From Neolewinella antarctica (GTDB lineage Bacteria; Bacteroidota; Bacteroidia; Chitinophagales; Saprospiraceae), in the NCBI RefSeq assembly GCF_011927835.1, contig NZ_JAATJH010000002.1:248001-312000 (forward strand): a stretch of 64,000 nucleotides of DNA. Reading direction: 5' to 3'. Of this stretch, positions 49,523 through 57,938 are shown one piece after another. The position numbers were made by a program, and so were the translations under genes. The notes under the pieces are model-generated. The model was given only the letters and a program-made list of their open reading frames with translations, was not told where the DNA came from and searched no databases. Position 1 is the stretch's first letter, and each line of letters opens with the position of its first letter.

Positions 49523-52500
49523 ATGCTCAACGCTTTCGTGCGCTTTTTCCTGGAAAATAAGCTCGTGGTCTGGCTCCTCCTGCTGCTCTTCGTCGGCTGG
49601 GGACTGGCTACCGCACCCTTCGAATTTAACATCTCCGGCCTACCGCGCGAACCCGTCGCCGTGGACGCCATTCCGGACATCGGCGAAAACCAGCAGATCA
49701 TCTTCACCCAGTGGCCGGGCCAGTCGCCGCAGGACGTAGAGGACCAGATCACCTACCCACTGACGTCCACGCTGCTGGGCATCCCGGGCGTACGGTCGGT
49801 GCGCTCTAACTCCATGTTCGGCTTCTCCAGCATCTACCTCATTTTCGAGGAGGACGTGGAATTCTACTGGTCACGCAGCCGCATCCTGGAAAAACTTAAC
49901 TCCCTTCCGGCTGATCTATTACCGGAAGCCGCTACGCCCACGCTCGGCCCCGACGCCACCGCCCTCGGCCAGGTGTTCTGGTACACCCTCGAAGGCCACG
50001 GCCCGGACGGCGAACCACTCGGCGGCTGGGGACTCGACGAGCTCCGCAGCGTCCAGGATTTCTACGTTCGCTACGGTCTCAGCGCCGCTTCCGGCGTCAG
50101 CGAAGTGGCCAGCATCGGCGGCTTCGTCAAGGAATACCAGGTGGACGTGGACCCCGACAAAATGCGCGTCTACGGCATCACCCTTAACCAGGTCATGAAG
50201 GCCGTCAGGGAATCCAACCTCGACGTGGGCGCGGCGACTTTGGAGATCAACCTCGCCGAATATTTCGTCCGCGGCCTCGGCTACCTCCAGAATCTGGAGG
50301 ACCTGGAAACGGCCGTCGTCAGCGAGAGCAACAACGTCCCCGTCTACCTCCGCGACGTGGGCCGGGTGACCGTCGGCCCCGCCGCGCGCCGGGGTATTCT
50401 GGATAAATCGGGTGCCGAAGCGGTTGGTGGGGTCGTCGTCGCGCGCTACGGGGCGAACCCATTGGAAGTCATCAACAACGTCAAAGACAAGATTGCGGAA
50501 TTGGCACCCGGCCTCCCAAAAAGAGAGCTGGAAAACGGGAAAATCAGTCAGGTAACCATTGTGCCTTTTTACGACCGTTCCGAGCTCATTCGCGAGACCA
50601 TCGGCACGCTCGAAGAGGCCCTAACGCTGGAAATTCTGATCACGGCCATCGTCGTCATTCTCCTGCTTTTCAACCTGAAATCCTCGCTTTTGGTGGCCGG
50701 CACGCTGCCCGTCGCGGTGCTGATGTGCTTCATTGCCATGCGTTATTTCGGGGTGGACGCCAACATCGTCGCGCTCTCCGGCATCGCCATCGCGATCGGG
50801 ACGATGGTGGACATGGGTATCGTTCTGACGGAAAGTATGGTTTCTCGCTTGGATGATCCGCCGGAGGGGGAGAGCCGGTTGGAGAGCATTTATGAGGCGA
50901 CCGTGGAAGTCGGTTCGGCGGTCGTGACGGCCGTGGCGACGACCATCATCAGTTTTCTGCCCGTCTTCACGATGGAGGCGGCCGAGGGTAAGCTGTTTCG
51001 GCCCCTCGCCTTCACGAAAACCTTTGCGTTGATCGCGGCGATCATCGTGGCGTTGGCGATTCTCCCGGCGCTGGCCCACACTATTTTTGGCTGGGAGCGG
51101 AATAGTAAAAATCGAAAGCTGGCTGGTAATGGCTTACTGATTGCCGTGGGTGTTGCTGCCGGGGTTTACGTGGCCTGGTGGCTGGGCTTAGTCGCTATTC
51201 TGGCGGGAATACTAGGTCTGGCAACGGCACTTTTGGGCGCGGACGCGGGTGCCGGGCAAGAATGGAAAAAGCAGGGTTTAACGGCTACCATCAACGTGCT
51301 GATCGCGCTGGTACTGGCCTGGCTACTGGCTGGGTATTGGCTGCCTTTGGGCGTAGAAAAAAACCAGGCGATCAACTTCCTCTTCGTCGTCGTGGTGGCC
51401 GGTACCTTGCTGAGCTTCTTCTGGCTGGTCATCAGGTTTTACGCAGCGATTCTGGGCTTTCTCCTCCGGGTAAAATTACTCTTTCTCCTCCTCGTAGGTC
51501 TCCTCGTCTTCGCCGGTTTCCAAACCTTCCGCGACATCGGAGAAGAATTCATGCCCGCCCTCGGCGAAGGTGCTTTCTTGCTGATGCCCACCAGCATGCC
51601 CCACGCCGGCATCGAAGAAAACCGCCGCAACCTCCGCACGCTCGACATGGCCGTCACGACCATCCCCGAAGTAGAGACCGTCGTCGGCAAAGCCGGCCGC
51701 GTCAACAGCCCGCTCGACCCCGCCCCGCTTTCCATGTACGAGAACATGATCCTCTACAAAAGCGAATACCTCACCGACAAAGACGGCCACCGCTTACGCT
51801 TCAAGACTGACGATGAAGGCAGATTCTTGGTTGCAAATGCTGAAGAGGTTGCTTCTCCCCTCTCCCCCGGAGAGGGGCTGGGGGAGAGGTCATTGATACC
51901 CGACAAAAACGGTCAATACTACCGCCAATGGCGCCCCCACATAACTTCCCCCGACGACATCTGGGACGAAATAATAGCAGCCGCCCAACTCCCCGGCGTC
52001 ACCTCCGCCCCCAAACTCCAACCCATCGAAACCCGCCTCGTCATGCTCCAAACGGGGATGCGCGCGCCGATGGGCATCAAGGTCCGGGGTCCGGATCTGA
52101 AAACAATTGAATCCGTCGGTCTCGACCTGGAACGCGAACTGAAAAACGTCGAAGGCGTAAAGGACGCCGCCGTCTTTGCCGACCGAATCGTCGGTAAACC
52201 TTACTTGCTTCTCGACGTCAAACGAGCCGCCATTGCCCGCTACGGTCTGAGCGTAACCGACGTGCAACAGCAGATTATGGCCGCCGTTGGAGGAATGAAG
52301 CTGACGACCACCGTTGAAGGCCGCGAGCGCTACGCCGTCCGCCTCCGCTACCCCCGCGAGTTGCGGGATGACCCGGAAGCGATCAAGAATATCTTGGTAC
52401 CGACCCGCAGCGGACAGATCCGGCTAGGCGAACTGATCGACATTCGTTACGAGCAAGGCCCGCAGTCGATCAAATCCGAAGATGGCTTCCTGGTCGGCTA

Positions 52501-53236
52501 CGTACTCTTCGACCGGCTGGACGGTTACTCCGAAGTGGAAGTCGTAGAAAACGCGACGGCCTACCTAAATGGGCTACGCGAACGGGGCACGCTAGATATC
52601 CCCGCCGGCGTGAGTTACCGGTTTGCGGGCAATTACGAACAGCAGGTCCGGGCCAATGCGCGCCTGGCGTTGGTGGTGCCCATCGCCCTCGCGCTGATCT
52701 TTTTGATTCTCTATTTTCAATTCCGTTCGGTAACGACGGCCCTAATGGTATTCAGTGGTGTTTTCGTAGCCTTCTCGGGAGGTTTCATACTACTCGGTGC
52801 GTACGGAGACCCGGGTTTTCTCGATTTCAATTTCTTCGGGGCCAACCTCCGCGAACTCTTCCAGGTGCGGACGATCAACCTCAGCGTGGCCGTCTGGGTG
52901 GGCTTCCTGGCTTTGTTCGGCATTGCGACCGACGACGGCGTGCTCGTGGCCACCTTCCTACGGGATAGTTTCGCGCGGAATACGCCGGATAACGTAGCGG
53001 AGATCAGGGCGGCGGTAATCGAAGGCGGCTTACGGCGGGTGCGCCCGGCGATGATGACGACGGCGACGACCATCCTCGCGCTACTCCCCGTCCTTACCGC
53101 GACCGGGCGCGGGGCGGATATTATGCTACCGATGGCGATCCCCAGTTTTGGTGGTATGGCGTTGCAGGTGGTGACGATGTTTACCGTCCCGGTGCTTTGG
53201 TGTATGCGGGAGGAAATTAAACTTAAATTTCGTTGA
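49523..53236 (+). CDS. cusA: CusA/CzcA-family heavy-metal efflux RND transporter
   Basis: Inner-membrane proton-driven pump of the heavy-metal RND family, 1237 residues, with 12 membrane helices and two large periplasmic loops. The ATG at 49523 gives the normal start LNAFVRFFLENKLVVW; a GTG 24 nt earlier is less likely. Landmarks include PDIGENQQIIFTQWPGQSPQDVEDQITYPLT at the first porter domain, SGIAIAIGTMVDMGIVLTE in the transmembrane core, GEEFMPALGEGAFLLMPTSMPH, and FGIATDDGVLVATFL in the second half. The set with CusC and CusB is for export of Cu+/Ag+ or divalent metals; GDDG/acidic residues in helix 4 fit the HME subfamily. Two in-frame repeat insertions are visible: GADAGAG (DSR, 51237) in the inter-repeat region and SPLSPGEGLGER (51857) in the second periplasmic part. 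Confidence 0.95.
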   Translation: MLNAFVRFFLENKLVVWLLLLLFVGWGLATAPFEFNISGLPREPVAVDAIPDIGENQQIIFTQWPGQSPQDVEDQITYPLTSTLLGIPGVRSVRSNSMFGFSSIYLIFEEDVEFYWSRSRILEKLNSLPADLLPEAATPTLGPDATALGQVFWYTLEGHGPDGEPLGGWGLDELRSVQDFYVRYGLSAASGVSEVASIGGFVKEYQVDVDPDKMRVYGITLNQVMKAVRESNLDVGAATLEINLAEYFVRGLGYLQNLEDLETAVVSESNNVPVYLRDVGRVTVGPAARRGILDKSGAEAVGGVVVARYGANPLEVINNVKDKIAELAPGLPKRELENGKISQVTIVPFYDRSELIRETIGTLEEALTLEILITAIVVILLLFNLKSSLLVAGTLPVAVLMCFIAMRYFGVDANIVALSGIAIAIGTMVDMGIVLTESMVSRLDDPPEGESRLESIYEATVEVGSAVVTAVATTIISFLPVFTMEAAEGKLFRPLAFTKTFALIAAIIVALAILPALAHTIFGWERNSKNRKLAGNGLLIAVGVAAGVYVAWWLGLVAILAGILGLATALLGADAGAGQEWKKQGLTATINVLIALVLAWLLAGYWLPLGVEKNQAINFLFVVVVAGTLLSFFWLVIRFYAAILGFLLRVKLLFLLLVGLLVFAGFQTFRDIGEEFMPALGEGAFLLMPTSMPHAGIEENRRNLRTLDMAVTTIPEVETVVGKAGRVNSPLDPAPLSMYENMILYKSEYLTDKDGHRLRFKTDDEGRFLVANAEEVASPLSPGEGLGERSLIPDKNGQYYRQWRPHITSPDDIWDEIIAAAQLPGVTSAPKLQPIETRLVMLQTGMRAPMGIKVRGPDLKTIESVGLDLERELKNVEGVKDAAVFADRIVGKPYLLLDVKRAAIARYGLSVTDVQQQIMAAVGGMKLTTTVEGRERYAVRLRYPRELRDDPEAIKNILVPTRSGQIRLGELIDIRYEQGPQSIKSEDGFLVGYVLFDRLDGYSEVEVVENATAYLNGLRERGTLDIPAGVSYRFAGNYEQQVRANARLALVVPIALALIFLILYFQFRSVTTALMVFSGVFVAFSGGFILLGAYGDPGFLDFNFFGANLRELFQVRTINLSVAVWVGFLALFGIATDDGVLVATFLRDSFARNTPDNVAEIRAAVIEGGLRRVRPAMMTTATTILALLPVLTATGRGADIMLPMAIPSFGGMALQVVTMFTVPVLWCMREEIKLKFR
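51237..51252 (+). repeat. Dispersed short repeat (DSR), copy 14, inside cusA
   Basis: GCGCGGACGCGGGTGC, an exact consensus copy, encoding GADAGA between two hydrophobic helices in the region joining the two RND halves. Confidence 0.72.
51857..51889. repeat. CTCT/GGAG palindromic repeat element, inside cusA
   Basis: CCTCTCCCCC (51859-51868) pairs with GGGGGAGAGG (51880-51889) and CCCCTCTCC (51857-51865) with GGAGAGGGG (51869-51877), so two alternative hairpins are possible. It encodes SPLSPGEGLGER in frame. Related elements occur at 1711-1766 and 54949-55009. Confidence 0.7.
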
Positions 53237-53237
53237 T

Positions 53238-53312
53238 ATGCGATATGCGATTAATTGCGCTGTACTTCGTACGCTTGATATGCGATATGCGAGTCTCGAT
53301 ATGCGATATACG
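53238..53312. repeat. ATATGCG tandem repeats at cusC start
   Basis: Four to five imperfect ATATGCG units (for example GATATGCGATATGCGA at 53236 and again at 53277 and 53299) occupy the region between the cusA stop and the signal peptide of the outer-membrane protein. They supply several in-frame ATG codons. Confidence 0.6.
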
Positions 53313-54590
53313 ATGTGCTCCGCTGATATCTGCTCGCTGCGCTCGTGGCTGCCGCGTGTTGTGGCTCTGCTCGTACTGACTATTCTCTGCACCGGCGTCC
53401 GCGCCCAGAGTTTGGACAGCCTGAAAGCCGAACTACGCCGCGAAAACCCGGAACTCCGCGCCCTGCAACTCGACTACGAAGCAGCCACGAAAATTGGCGC
53501 CCAGCAGAACCAATTACCCGACCTGGAGATCGGCGCTGGCGTCTTCGTATTACCGATCGAAACCCGCACTGGCCCACAGCAATTTCGGATCGGCGCAACT
53601 CAAATGTTACCCTGGCCGGGGAAACTGGCGGCGCTGGCGGAACTGGCGGACGCCCGGGCCCGGCCCGTCCTGGAGCAAGCGGCCGCGAAGCAACTGGAAC
53701 TGATCTACCAACTCGAAACGGCTTACTACCAAATGGCCGCCCAAAGCGCCCGCGTCGCGATCCTCCGCGAGAGCCTCGACCTGTATGAAAGCCTGAACCG
53801 CCTGGCGCTGAGCCGGGTCGAAACAGGTCAGGGCAGTTCGGTGGACGTCTACCGCATCCAACTCGAAAAATCGCAAATCTGGCGGCGGCTATCGGAATTC
53901 GACGCGCTGATCGAACAGGATCGACTTCGAATAAACAACTTACTGAACCGACCTTTGGACACGCCCGTGGTCCCGGTCCTGAACCTGGAAGAAGCCGCGG
54001 CAACGGCACTGATCACCGCCTCACTGCTACCGGAAATCCCTGATCTGACCGGTCATCCGCAACTCCGAATTTACGAGTTACAGCAGGAAATCAACCGCCA
54101 GTCCATCGCCGCGAACGACCTCGATGCCCGCCCGGATTTCGGCGTCGGCCTCGACTACATCGCCACCGGCAGCCGCACGGACATGATGCCGCCGGGCAAC
54201 GGCCGCGACGTAATCTTGCCCCGGGCGATGGTCACGTTACCTCTCGGCAAAAGGAAATACACTGCCAAACGGCAGGAGGAGGAAATCCGCATCCGCGCGC
54301 TGGCGACCCGCCAGGAGGGTGCGCTCCAGCAACTACAAACCGAAGTTGCCGCCGCCCGGGTGGTCATCACGGACACCGGCAAACAACTCGGCTACCTGGC
54401 GGAGCAACAACGCATCATCGCGGCTACGCTTTCCATCGCCAACAGTGAATACAGCAACGGAAAAAGACCGTTTGACGAGTTGCTCCGCTTGCAAAATCAG
54501 GCCATCGAGTTGCGTACGGTCACGGTCCTGGCGCAGGCCAAAATTCTTAATCAGCGGGCGATTATTGATCGCTACCTTTTAAACCAATAG
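53238..54590 (+). CDS. TolC/CusC-like outer-membrane efflux protein
   Basis: Outer-membrane factor of the metal-efflux system, 450 residues as drawn. The mature part has two repeats of long coiled-coil helices (residues about 60-220 and 275-440), with QNQLPDLEIGAGVF and ARPDFGVGLDY as the beta-strand openings, the normal TolC pattern. The signal peptide is WLPRVVALLVLTILCTGVRAQ (about residues 37-57). Residues 1-36 are encoded by tandem GATATGCGATATGCGA-type repeats that begin one base after the cusA stop; the true start may be an in-frame ATG within these repeats. Gene order cusA-cusC-cusB is unusual compared with the more common CBA or BA orders. Confidence 0.88.
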   Translation: MRYAINCAVLRTLDMRYASLDMRYTMCSADICSLRSWLPRVVALLVLTILCTGVRAQSLDSLKAELRRENPELRALQLDYEAATKIGAQQNQLPDLEIGAGVFVLPIETRTGPQQFRIGATQMLPWPGKLAALAELADARARPVLEQAAAKQLELIYQLETAYYQMAAQSARVAILRESLDLYESLNRLALSRVETGQGSSVDVYRIQLEKSQIWRRLSEFDALIEQDRLRINNLLNRPLDTPVVPVLNLEEAAATALITASLLPEIPDLTGHPQLRIYELQQEINRQSIAANDLDARPDFGVGLDYIATGSRTDMMPPGNGRDVILPRAMVTLPLGKRKYTAKRQEEEIRIRALATRQEGALQQLQTEVAAARVVITDTGKQLGYLAEQQRIIAATLSIANSEYSNGKRPFDELLRLQNQAIELRTVTVLAQAKILNQRAIIDRYLLNQ

Positions 54591-54592
54591 AG

Positions 54593-56500
54593 ATGAATAC
54601 TCGAACGATAATTTATATTTTGGGGGGGGTGGTTTTGGGGTTGCTGGTGGGGTATTTCCTCTCCCAGCTTATTTCTAGGGCCCCATCCCCAGAAAACGCG
54701 TCTCCAGAAGAGGAGAGGGGAGACGTTGTAGGTGTTACAGGGCATGACCATGAAAATAGTGAAATATGGACTTGCTCCATGCATCCACAGATTCAGCAGG
54801 AAGAGCCGGGTGATTGTCCGCTCTGCGGTATGGATCTAATCCCCCTGGTGACTGGCAATTCCAACGATCCGGCGGTGCTTACCATGACGGAAGCAGCAGT
54901 GGCAATGGCCAGGGTACGGACAATAGTCGTCGGAGTCACTCCAACGTTCTCCCTCTCCTCTTCCGGACCTCCGCAGGAAGCAGCGCAGCTAAAGGGGCCG
55001 GGGGAGAGGACTATGAACGCGGGCGCGGACGCAGGTGCAAAAGAAATTGGTAAAGCAGGGTTAACCCTAACCGGCCGCCTATCCCCCGACGAGCGCACCG
55101 CCGCCGTAGAAGTATCAGAATTCGCCGGCCGGGTAGAACGTCTATTCGTCTCCTTCGCCGGAGAGCAAGTCCGCGCCGGTCAGCGGATCGCCACGGTGTA
55201 TTCGCCGGACTTAGTGGTCGCCCAGGAGGAGTTGTTACAGGCTAAAAGATTCGCCGACGTCAATCCGGATCTGGTTGCGGCGTCCCGTGCGAAGTTGAGC
55301 AACCTAAAGGTCTCCGACGAGCAAATTGTCAAACTGGAAGAAACGGAAGAAGTCATCAGCGACTTTCCGATCTACGCGGACCAAAGCGGTACCATCCTGG
55401 TTACCAAAGCCGAAGTGGGCGAGTACGTCAAAGCCGGCGGCGCGCTGTACACTTACACCAACTTGAGTAATCTCTGGGCCTTGTTCGATGCTTACGAACA
55501 GGATTTAGCGCGGATTAACGTGGGGGATAAAGTATCCTTTACGGTCCCCTCCCGCCCCGGAGAAACCTACAACGCCCGGGTGACTTTCATCGACCCGGTC
55601 ATCGACCCCAAAACCCGGACGGCGGCGGTGCGGGCGGAAGTCCGTAACCGGGGTGGGCGCTTGAAACCGGAGATGTTTATTGAAGGCACTATCTATACGA
55701 GCCCCGCTACGCGTGGAGTGGAAAATACCGGAGAGGCGGCGGGATCGGAAAGTTTTCTCGTTCCCCGCGGCGCGGTGCTGTGGACGGGAGAACGGTCCGT
55801 GGCCTACGTCGAACTGCCCGACACGCCGGTACCGTCCTACGAATTTCGGGAAATCACTGTTGGCGAGCGTGTAGGGGATAGCTACCGCATCACTGCCGGC
55901 CTGGCTGCCGGCGACCGGGTGGTGGTTAATGGTGCTTTCCAAATCGATGCCTCCGCTCAATTGAACAACAAAGCCAGTATGATGAACCGGGATGTACTCA
56001 TCCGGGGAAGGGAAGCTGGCGAAGTCACTACGCTGACTATTCCCGACTACCGCCAAGACACGCCCGAAGCTTTCCGTAAGCAGTTGGGGGAAGTCGTTGA
56101 AGCTTACCTCCCGCTCAAAGACCGGATGGTGGCTACGGAGACAGCCGATGCGGCATCCTTAAATCCTTTGCGCGAAGCACTGGCTAAAGTCAATATGAGC
56201 CTCGTAAAGGGAGAAGCCCACGTCTATTGGATGCAGCAACTGGAAGCCGTGGAAGCGCACGCCGCTGCGCTCTCAAAAGCGGCCGAGATCGAAGCCCAAC
56301 GGGAGCAGTTCGGCTTTCTTTCTCAAGCACTAATCAATGCCCTGACGGCCTTCGGCGTGGACGGCACTTACTACGTCCAGCACTGCCCGATGGCTTTTGA
56401 CAACGCCGGCGCCAACTGGCTCAGCAACGAAGAACAAATTCGCAACCCCTACTACGGCAACCAGATGCTGACGTGCGGGAGCGTAACCGACGAACTATAA
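54593..56500 (+). CDS. cusB: CusB-type RND periplasmic adaptor with HMBD and DUF3347 domains
   Basis: Membrane-fusion adaptor of the efflux pump, 635 residues. It starts with a membrane anchor (IIYILGGVVLGLLVGYFLSQLI), then a heavy-metal-binding domain with TCSMHPQIQQ and CPLCGMDL (about residues 62-85), then the adaptor proper (LTGRLSPDERTAAVEVSEFAGRVERLFVSFAGEQVRAGQRIA, then the barrel and lipoyl parts, YSPDLVVAQEELLQAK hairpin). The C-terminus is a DUF3347 domain (from about 495; HVYWMQQLEAVEAHAAAL, YYVQHCPMAFDNAGANWLS). Two in-frame low-complexity inserts come from repeats: residues about 30-45 (SPENASPEEERGDVVG) and about 118-150, carrying SSSGPPQEAAQ and GADAGA. The gene ends 50 bp before a metal-binding lipoprotein. 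Confidence 0.93.
   Translation: MNTRTIIYILGGVVLGLLVGYFLSQLISRAPSPENASPEEERGDVVGVTGHDHENSEIWTCSMHPQIQQEEPGDCPLCGMDLIPLVTGNSNDPAVLTMTEAAVAMARVRTIVVGVTPTFSLSSSGPPQEAAQLKGPGERTMNAGADAGAKEIGKAGLTLTGRLSPDERTAAVEVSEFAGRVERLFVSFAGEQVRAGQRIATVYSPDLVVAQEELLQAKRFADVNPDLVAASRAKLSNLKVSDEQIVKLEETEEVISDFPIYADQSGTILVTKAEVGEYVKAGGALYTYTNLSNLWALFDAYEQDLARINVGDKVSFTVPSRPGETYNARVTFIDPVIDPKTRTAAVRAEVRNRGGRLKPEMFIEGTIYTSPATRGVENTGEAAGSESFLVPRGAVLWTGERSVAYVELPDTPVPSYEFREITVGERVGDSYRITAGLAAGDRVVVNGAFQIDASAQLNNKASMMNRDVLIRGREAGEVTTLTIPDYRQDTPEAFRKQLGEVVEAYLPLKDRMVATETADAASLNPLREALAKVNMSLVKGEAHVYWMQQLEAVEAHAAALSKAAEIEAQREQFGFLSQALINALTAFGVDGTYYVQHCPMAFDNAGANWLSNEEQIRNPYYGNQMLTCGSVTDEL
54949..55009. repeat. CTCT/GGAG palindromic repeat element, inside cusB
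   Basis: Left end CTCCCTCTCCTCTTCCGGAC, right end GGGGAGAGG (55001-55009), with a long Gly/Ala-type interior. The ends match the intergenic copy at 1711. It encodes an in-frame linker between the HMBD and the adaptor domain. A related smaller dyad (CGTCTCC 54699-54705 with GGAGACG 54719-54725) lies upstream. Confidence 0.62.
55023..55038 (+). repeat. Dispersed short repeat (DSR), copy 15, inside cusB
   Basis: GCGCGGACGCAGGTGC, one difference from consensus, encoding GADAGA. It directly follows the CTCT/GGAG element. Confidence 0.7.
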
Positions 56501-56550
56501 TATTTTATTCACCCGGCTACTTTCCGAAAGCGGCCACAGTTTACTACAAT

Positions 56551-56820
56551 ATGTATTTTATTAAATCGATGGCCAGCCTGATATTGGTTTTGTGTCTCAC
56601 TTTTGCCTTCACCGCCTGTGGTGATGCTGCCACGACAACGGACGCGGCCACGGAAACAACCATCGTTACTCCTCACGGCGAAGGCAAGGAATTTACTTCC
56701 GCCTACGTCTGCCCGATGCACTGTGCCGATAGTGGTAGCGATGCGCCCGGCAAATGCCCGGTTTGTGGTATGACCTACGTTGCTCAGGAGGAGCACACTG
56801 GTAATGACCATAAGCACTAG
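56551..56820 (+). CDS. Heavy-metal-binding (HMBD) lipoprotein
   Basis: An 89-residue lipoprotein. The signal peptide and lipobox (LILVLCLTFAFTAC, Cys about residue 22) are followed by a Thr/Ala-rich linker and a single heavy-metal-binding domain: YVCPMHCADSGSDAPGKCPVCGMTYV, with the paired M-H and CxxCGM ligands for Cu+ or similar ions, close in pattern to the HMBD of the adjacent CusB. It ends in a His/Asp-rich tail (HTGNDHKH). A periplasmic metal relay or buffering role is inferred. The ATG at 56551 starts directly at the signal peptide; an upstream in-frame ATG at 56473 overlaps the cusB end and is less likely. Confidence 0.85.
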   Translation: MYFIKSMASLILVLCLTFAFTACGDAATTTDAATETTIVTPHGEGKEFTSAYVCPMHCADSGSDAPGKCPVCGMTYVAQEEHTGNDHKH

Positions 56821-56847
56821 GACCCATACTACTGAACATTTTCCCTA

Positions 56848-56983
56848 GACGCTTGGAGGACCTCAACAATTACGCCTTCGGCTTCACGGCAGAGGACGCT
56901 CCAAGGTCCTTAAATAGGATTTTGGAACCTTGGAGCGTCTCGAAACTAAAGCGTAGCGAAGGGTTTCGAGTCCTCCAAGCGTC
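56848..56983. repeat. 136-bp nested inverted-repeat element
   Basis: Outer arms GACGCTTGGAGGA (56848-56860) and TCCTCCAAGCGTC (56971-56983) are 13-bp perfect. Inner arms GACGCTCCAAGGT (56895-56907) and ACCTTGGAGCGTC (56927-56939) are also 13-bp perfect. A further CTCGAAAC/GTTTCGAG pair lies between them, so the whole can fold as a branched structure. No coding capacity or T-run. Confidence 0.72.
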
Positions 56984-57082
56984 CGATTTGAAAATGTCCA
57001 GTAGTGTGACTAGAACCATAAAGGGAAGCAGTCGCTAGCCCTTCTTTACTCGGATAATTGAGCGGCTGTTTAATCAGTGATC

Positions 57083-57250
57083 TTACGCAGCTAGATTTCG
57101 CCACATAGCACGAAGTACTGCGAAGCGAAACACAGTGCATGAAATACTGCGAAGCAAATCACAAAAGCGCAAGTAAGAGGCGCTTCGGCGTAGCCTAAAA
57201 GAGCTTTTCTGTGCTTTTGTGCTTATGTGGCAAAAAAATCTAGGTAACCT
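57083..57250. repeat. MITE-like palindromic element, copy C
   Basis: Begins TTACGCAGCTAGATTTCGCC and ends GGCAAAAAAATCTAGGTAAC, with inner CACAAAAG/CTTTTGTG arms, and includes the GCACGAAGTACTGCGAAGC segment also found in copy A. About 168 bp, a longer and more diverged member of the family at 23235 and 23424. Confidence 0.65.
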
Positions 57251-57287
57251 CGGTTATTCATTATATTAGATTAAACGAAACGACAGC

Positions 57288-57851
57288 ATGAAACTTGAAA
57301 CACTCCACATCGATAACATGGTTTGCCCACGTTGTGCCACGGCGGTGACCGAGGTATTAAAAGAACTCGGCTGGGAGGTTCGGTCGGTTGAACTGGGCAG
57401 CGCTACGGGAATCCCGCCCGCTGGGTGGACCGGAGAGGAGGAACTCGAGCGACGACTTCAACGAATCGGCCTTAAGCTGGCGGACGAAGGCTCGCTGATC
57501 GGTCGAATGAAGGGCCTGATCATTGAATACGTACATCACGAAAAGAAATGGCCTAATCAAGTTCTATCCGATGTGCTGGCCGAGTCGCTTAACCGTAGTT
57601 ATGGCCACTTGAGTCGAAATTTTAGTGAAGTAGCTGACCGCACCATCGAGGACTTTTACCAGGCCCACCGGATCGAGCGGGCGCGACAGTTACTTCACCA
57701 AACGGACTTACCGATCTCGGAGATCGCGCCGCAACTCCGTTACGGCACGGCAGCTCATTTTTCTAATTCCTTTCGGCAGCATACCGGTCAATCCCCCTCC
57801 GCATTTAAAAGATCAAAAAATTACGTCCCCAAAGATTTGACGCGGGTGTAG
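57288..57851 (+). CDS. AraC-family regulator with CxxC metal-sensor N-terminus
   Basis: A 187-residue transcription regulator. Residues 1-45 (LETLHIDNMVCPRCATAVTEVLKELGW) resemble a shortened HMA-like domain with a CxxC metal-binding motif. The C-terminal half (about 85-180) is an AraC DNA-binding domain with two helix-turn-helix motifs, FYQAHRIERARQLL and YGTAAHFSNSFRQHTGQSPSAF. The domain order, small size and location between metal-efflux and metal-handling genes suggest a Cu- or Zn-responsive activator of this locus. It lies between the two halves of the metal locus. Confidence 0.86.
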   Translation: MKLETLHIDNMVCPRCATAVTEVLKELGWEVRSVELGSATGIPPAGWTGEEELERRLQRIGLKLADEGSLIGRMKGLIIEYVHHEKKWPNQVLSDVLAESLNRSYGHLSRNFSEVADRTIEDFYQAHRIERARQLLHQTDLPISEIAPQLRYGTAAHFSNSFRQHTGQSPSAFKRSKNYVPKDLTRV

Positions 57852-57938
57852 GCTGAGATCATAATGTCGCAAGTGATAGCAATGAATCGTTAGGCCTGGG
57901 ATCGGTAGATCAGGTTTACTGTATAAATAAAAGGAACG

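Larger units (their letters stand above)
56821..57287. other. Intergenic region of stacked palindromic elements
   Basis: About 470 bp between the metal-binding lipoprotein and the AraC gene. It holds a 136-bp nested inverted repeat (56848-56983) and a MITE-like element (57083-57250). No gene is supported. Confidence 0.7.
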
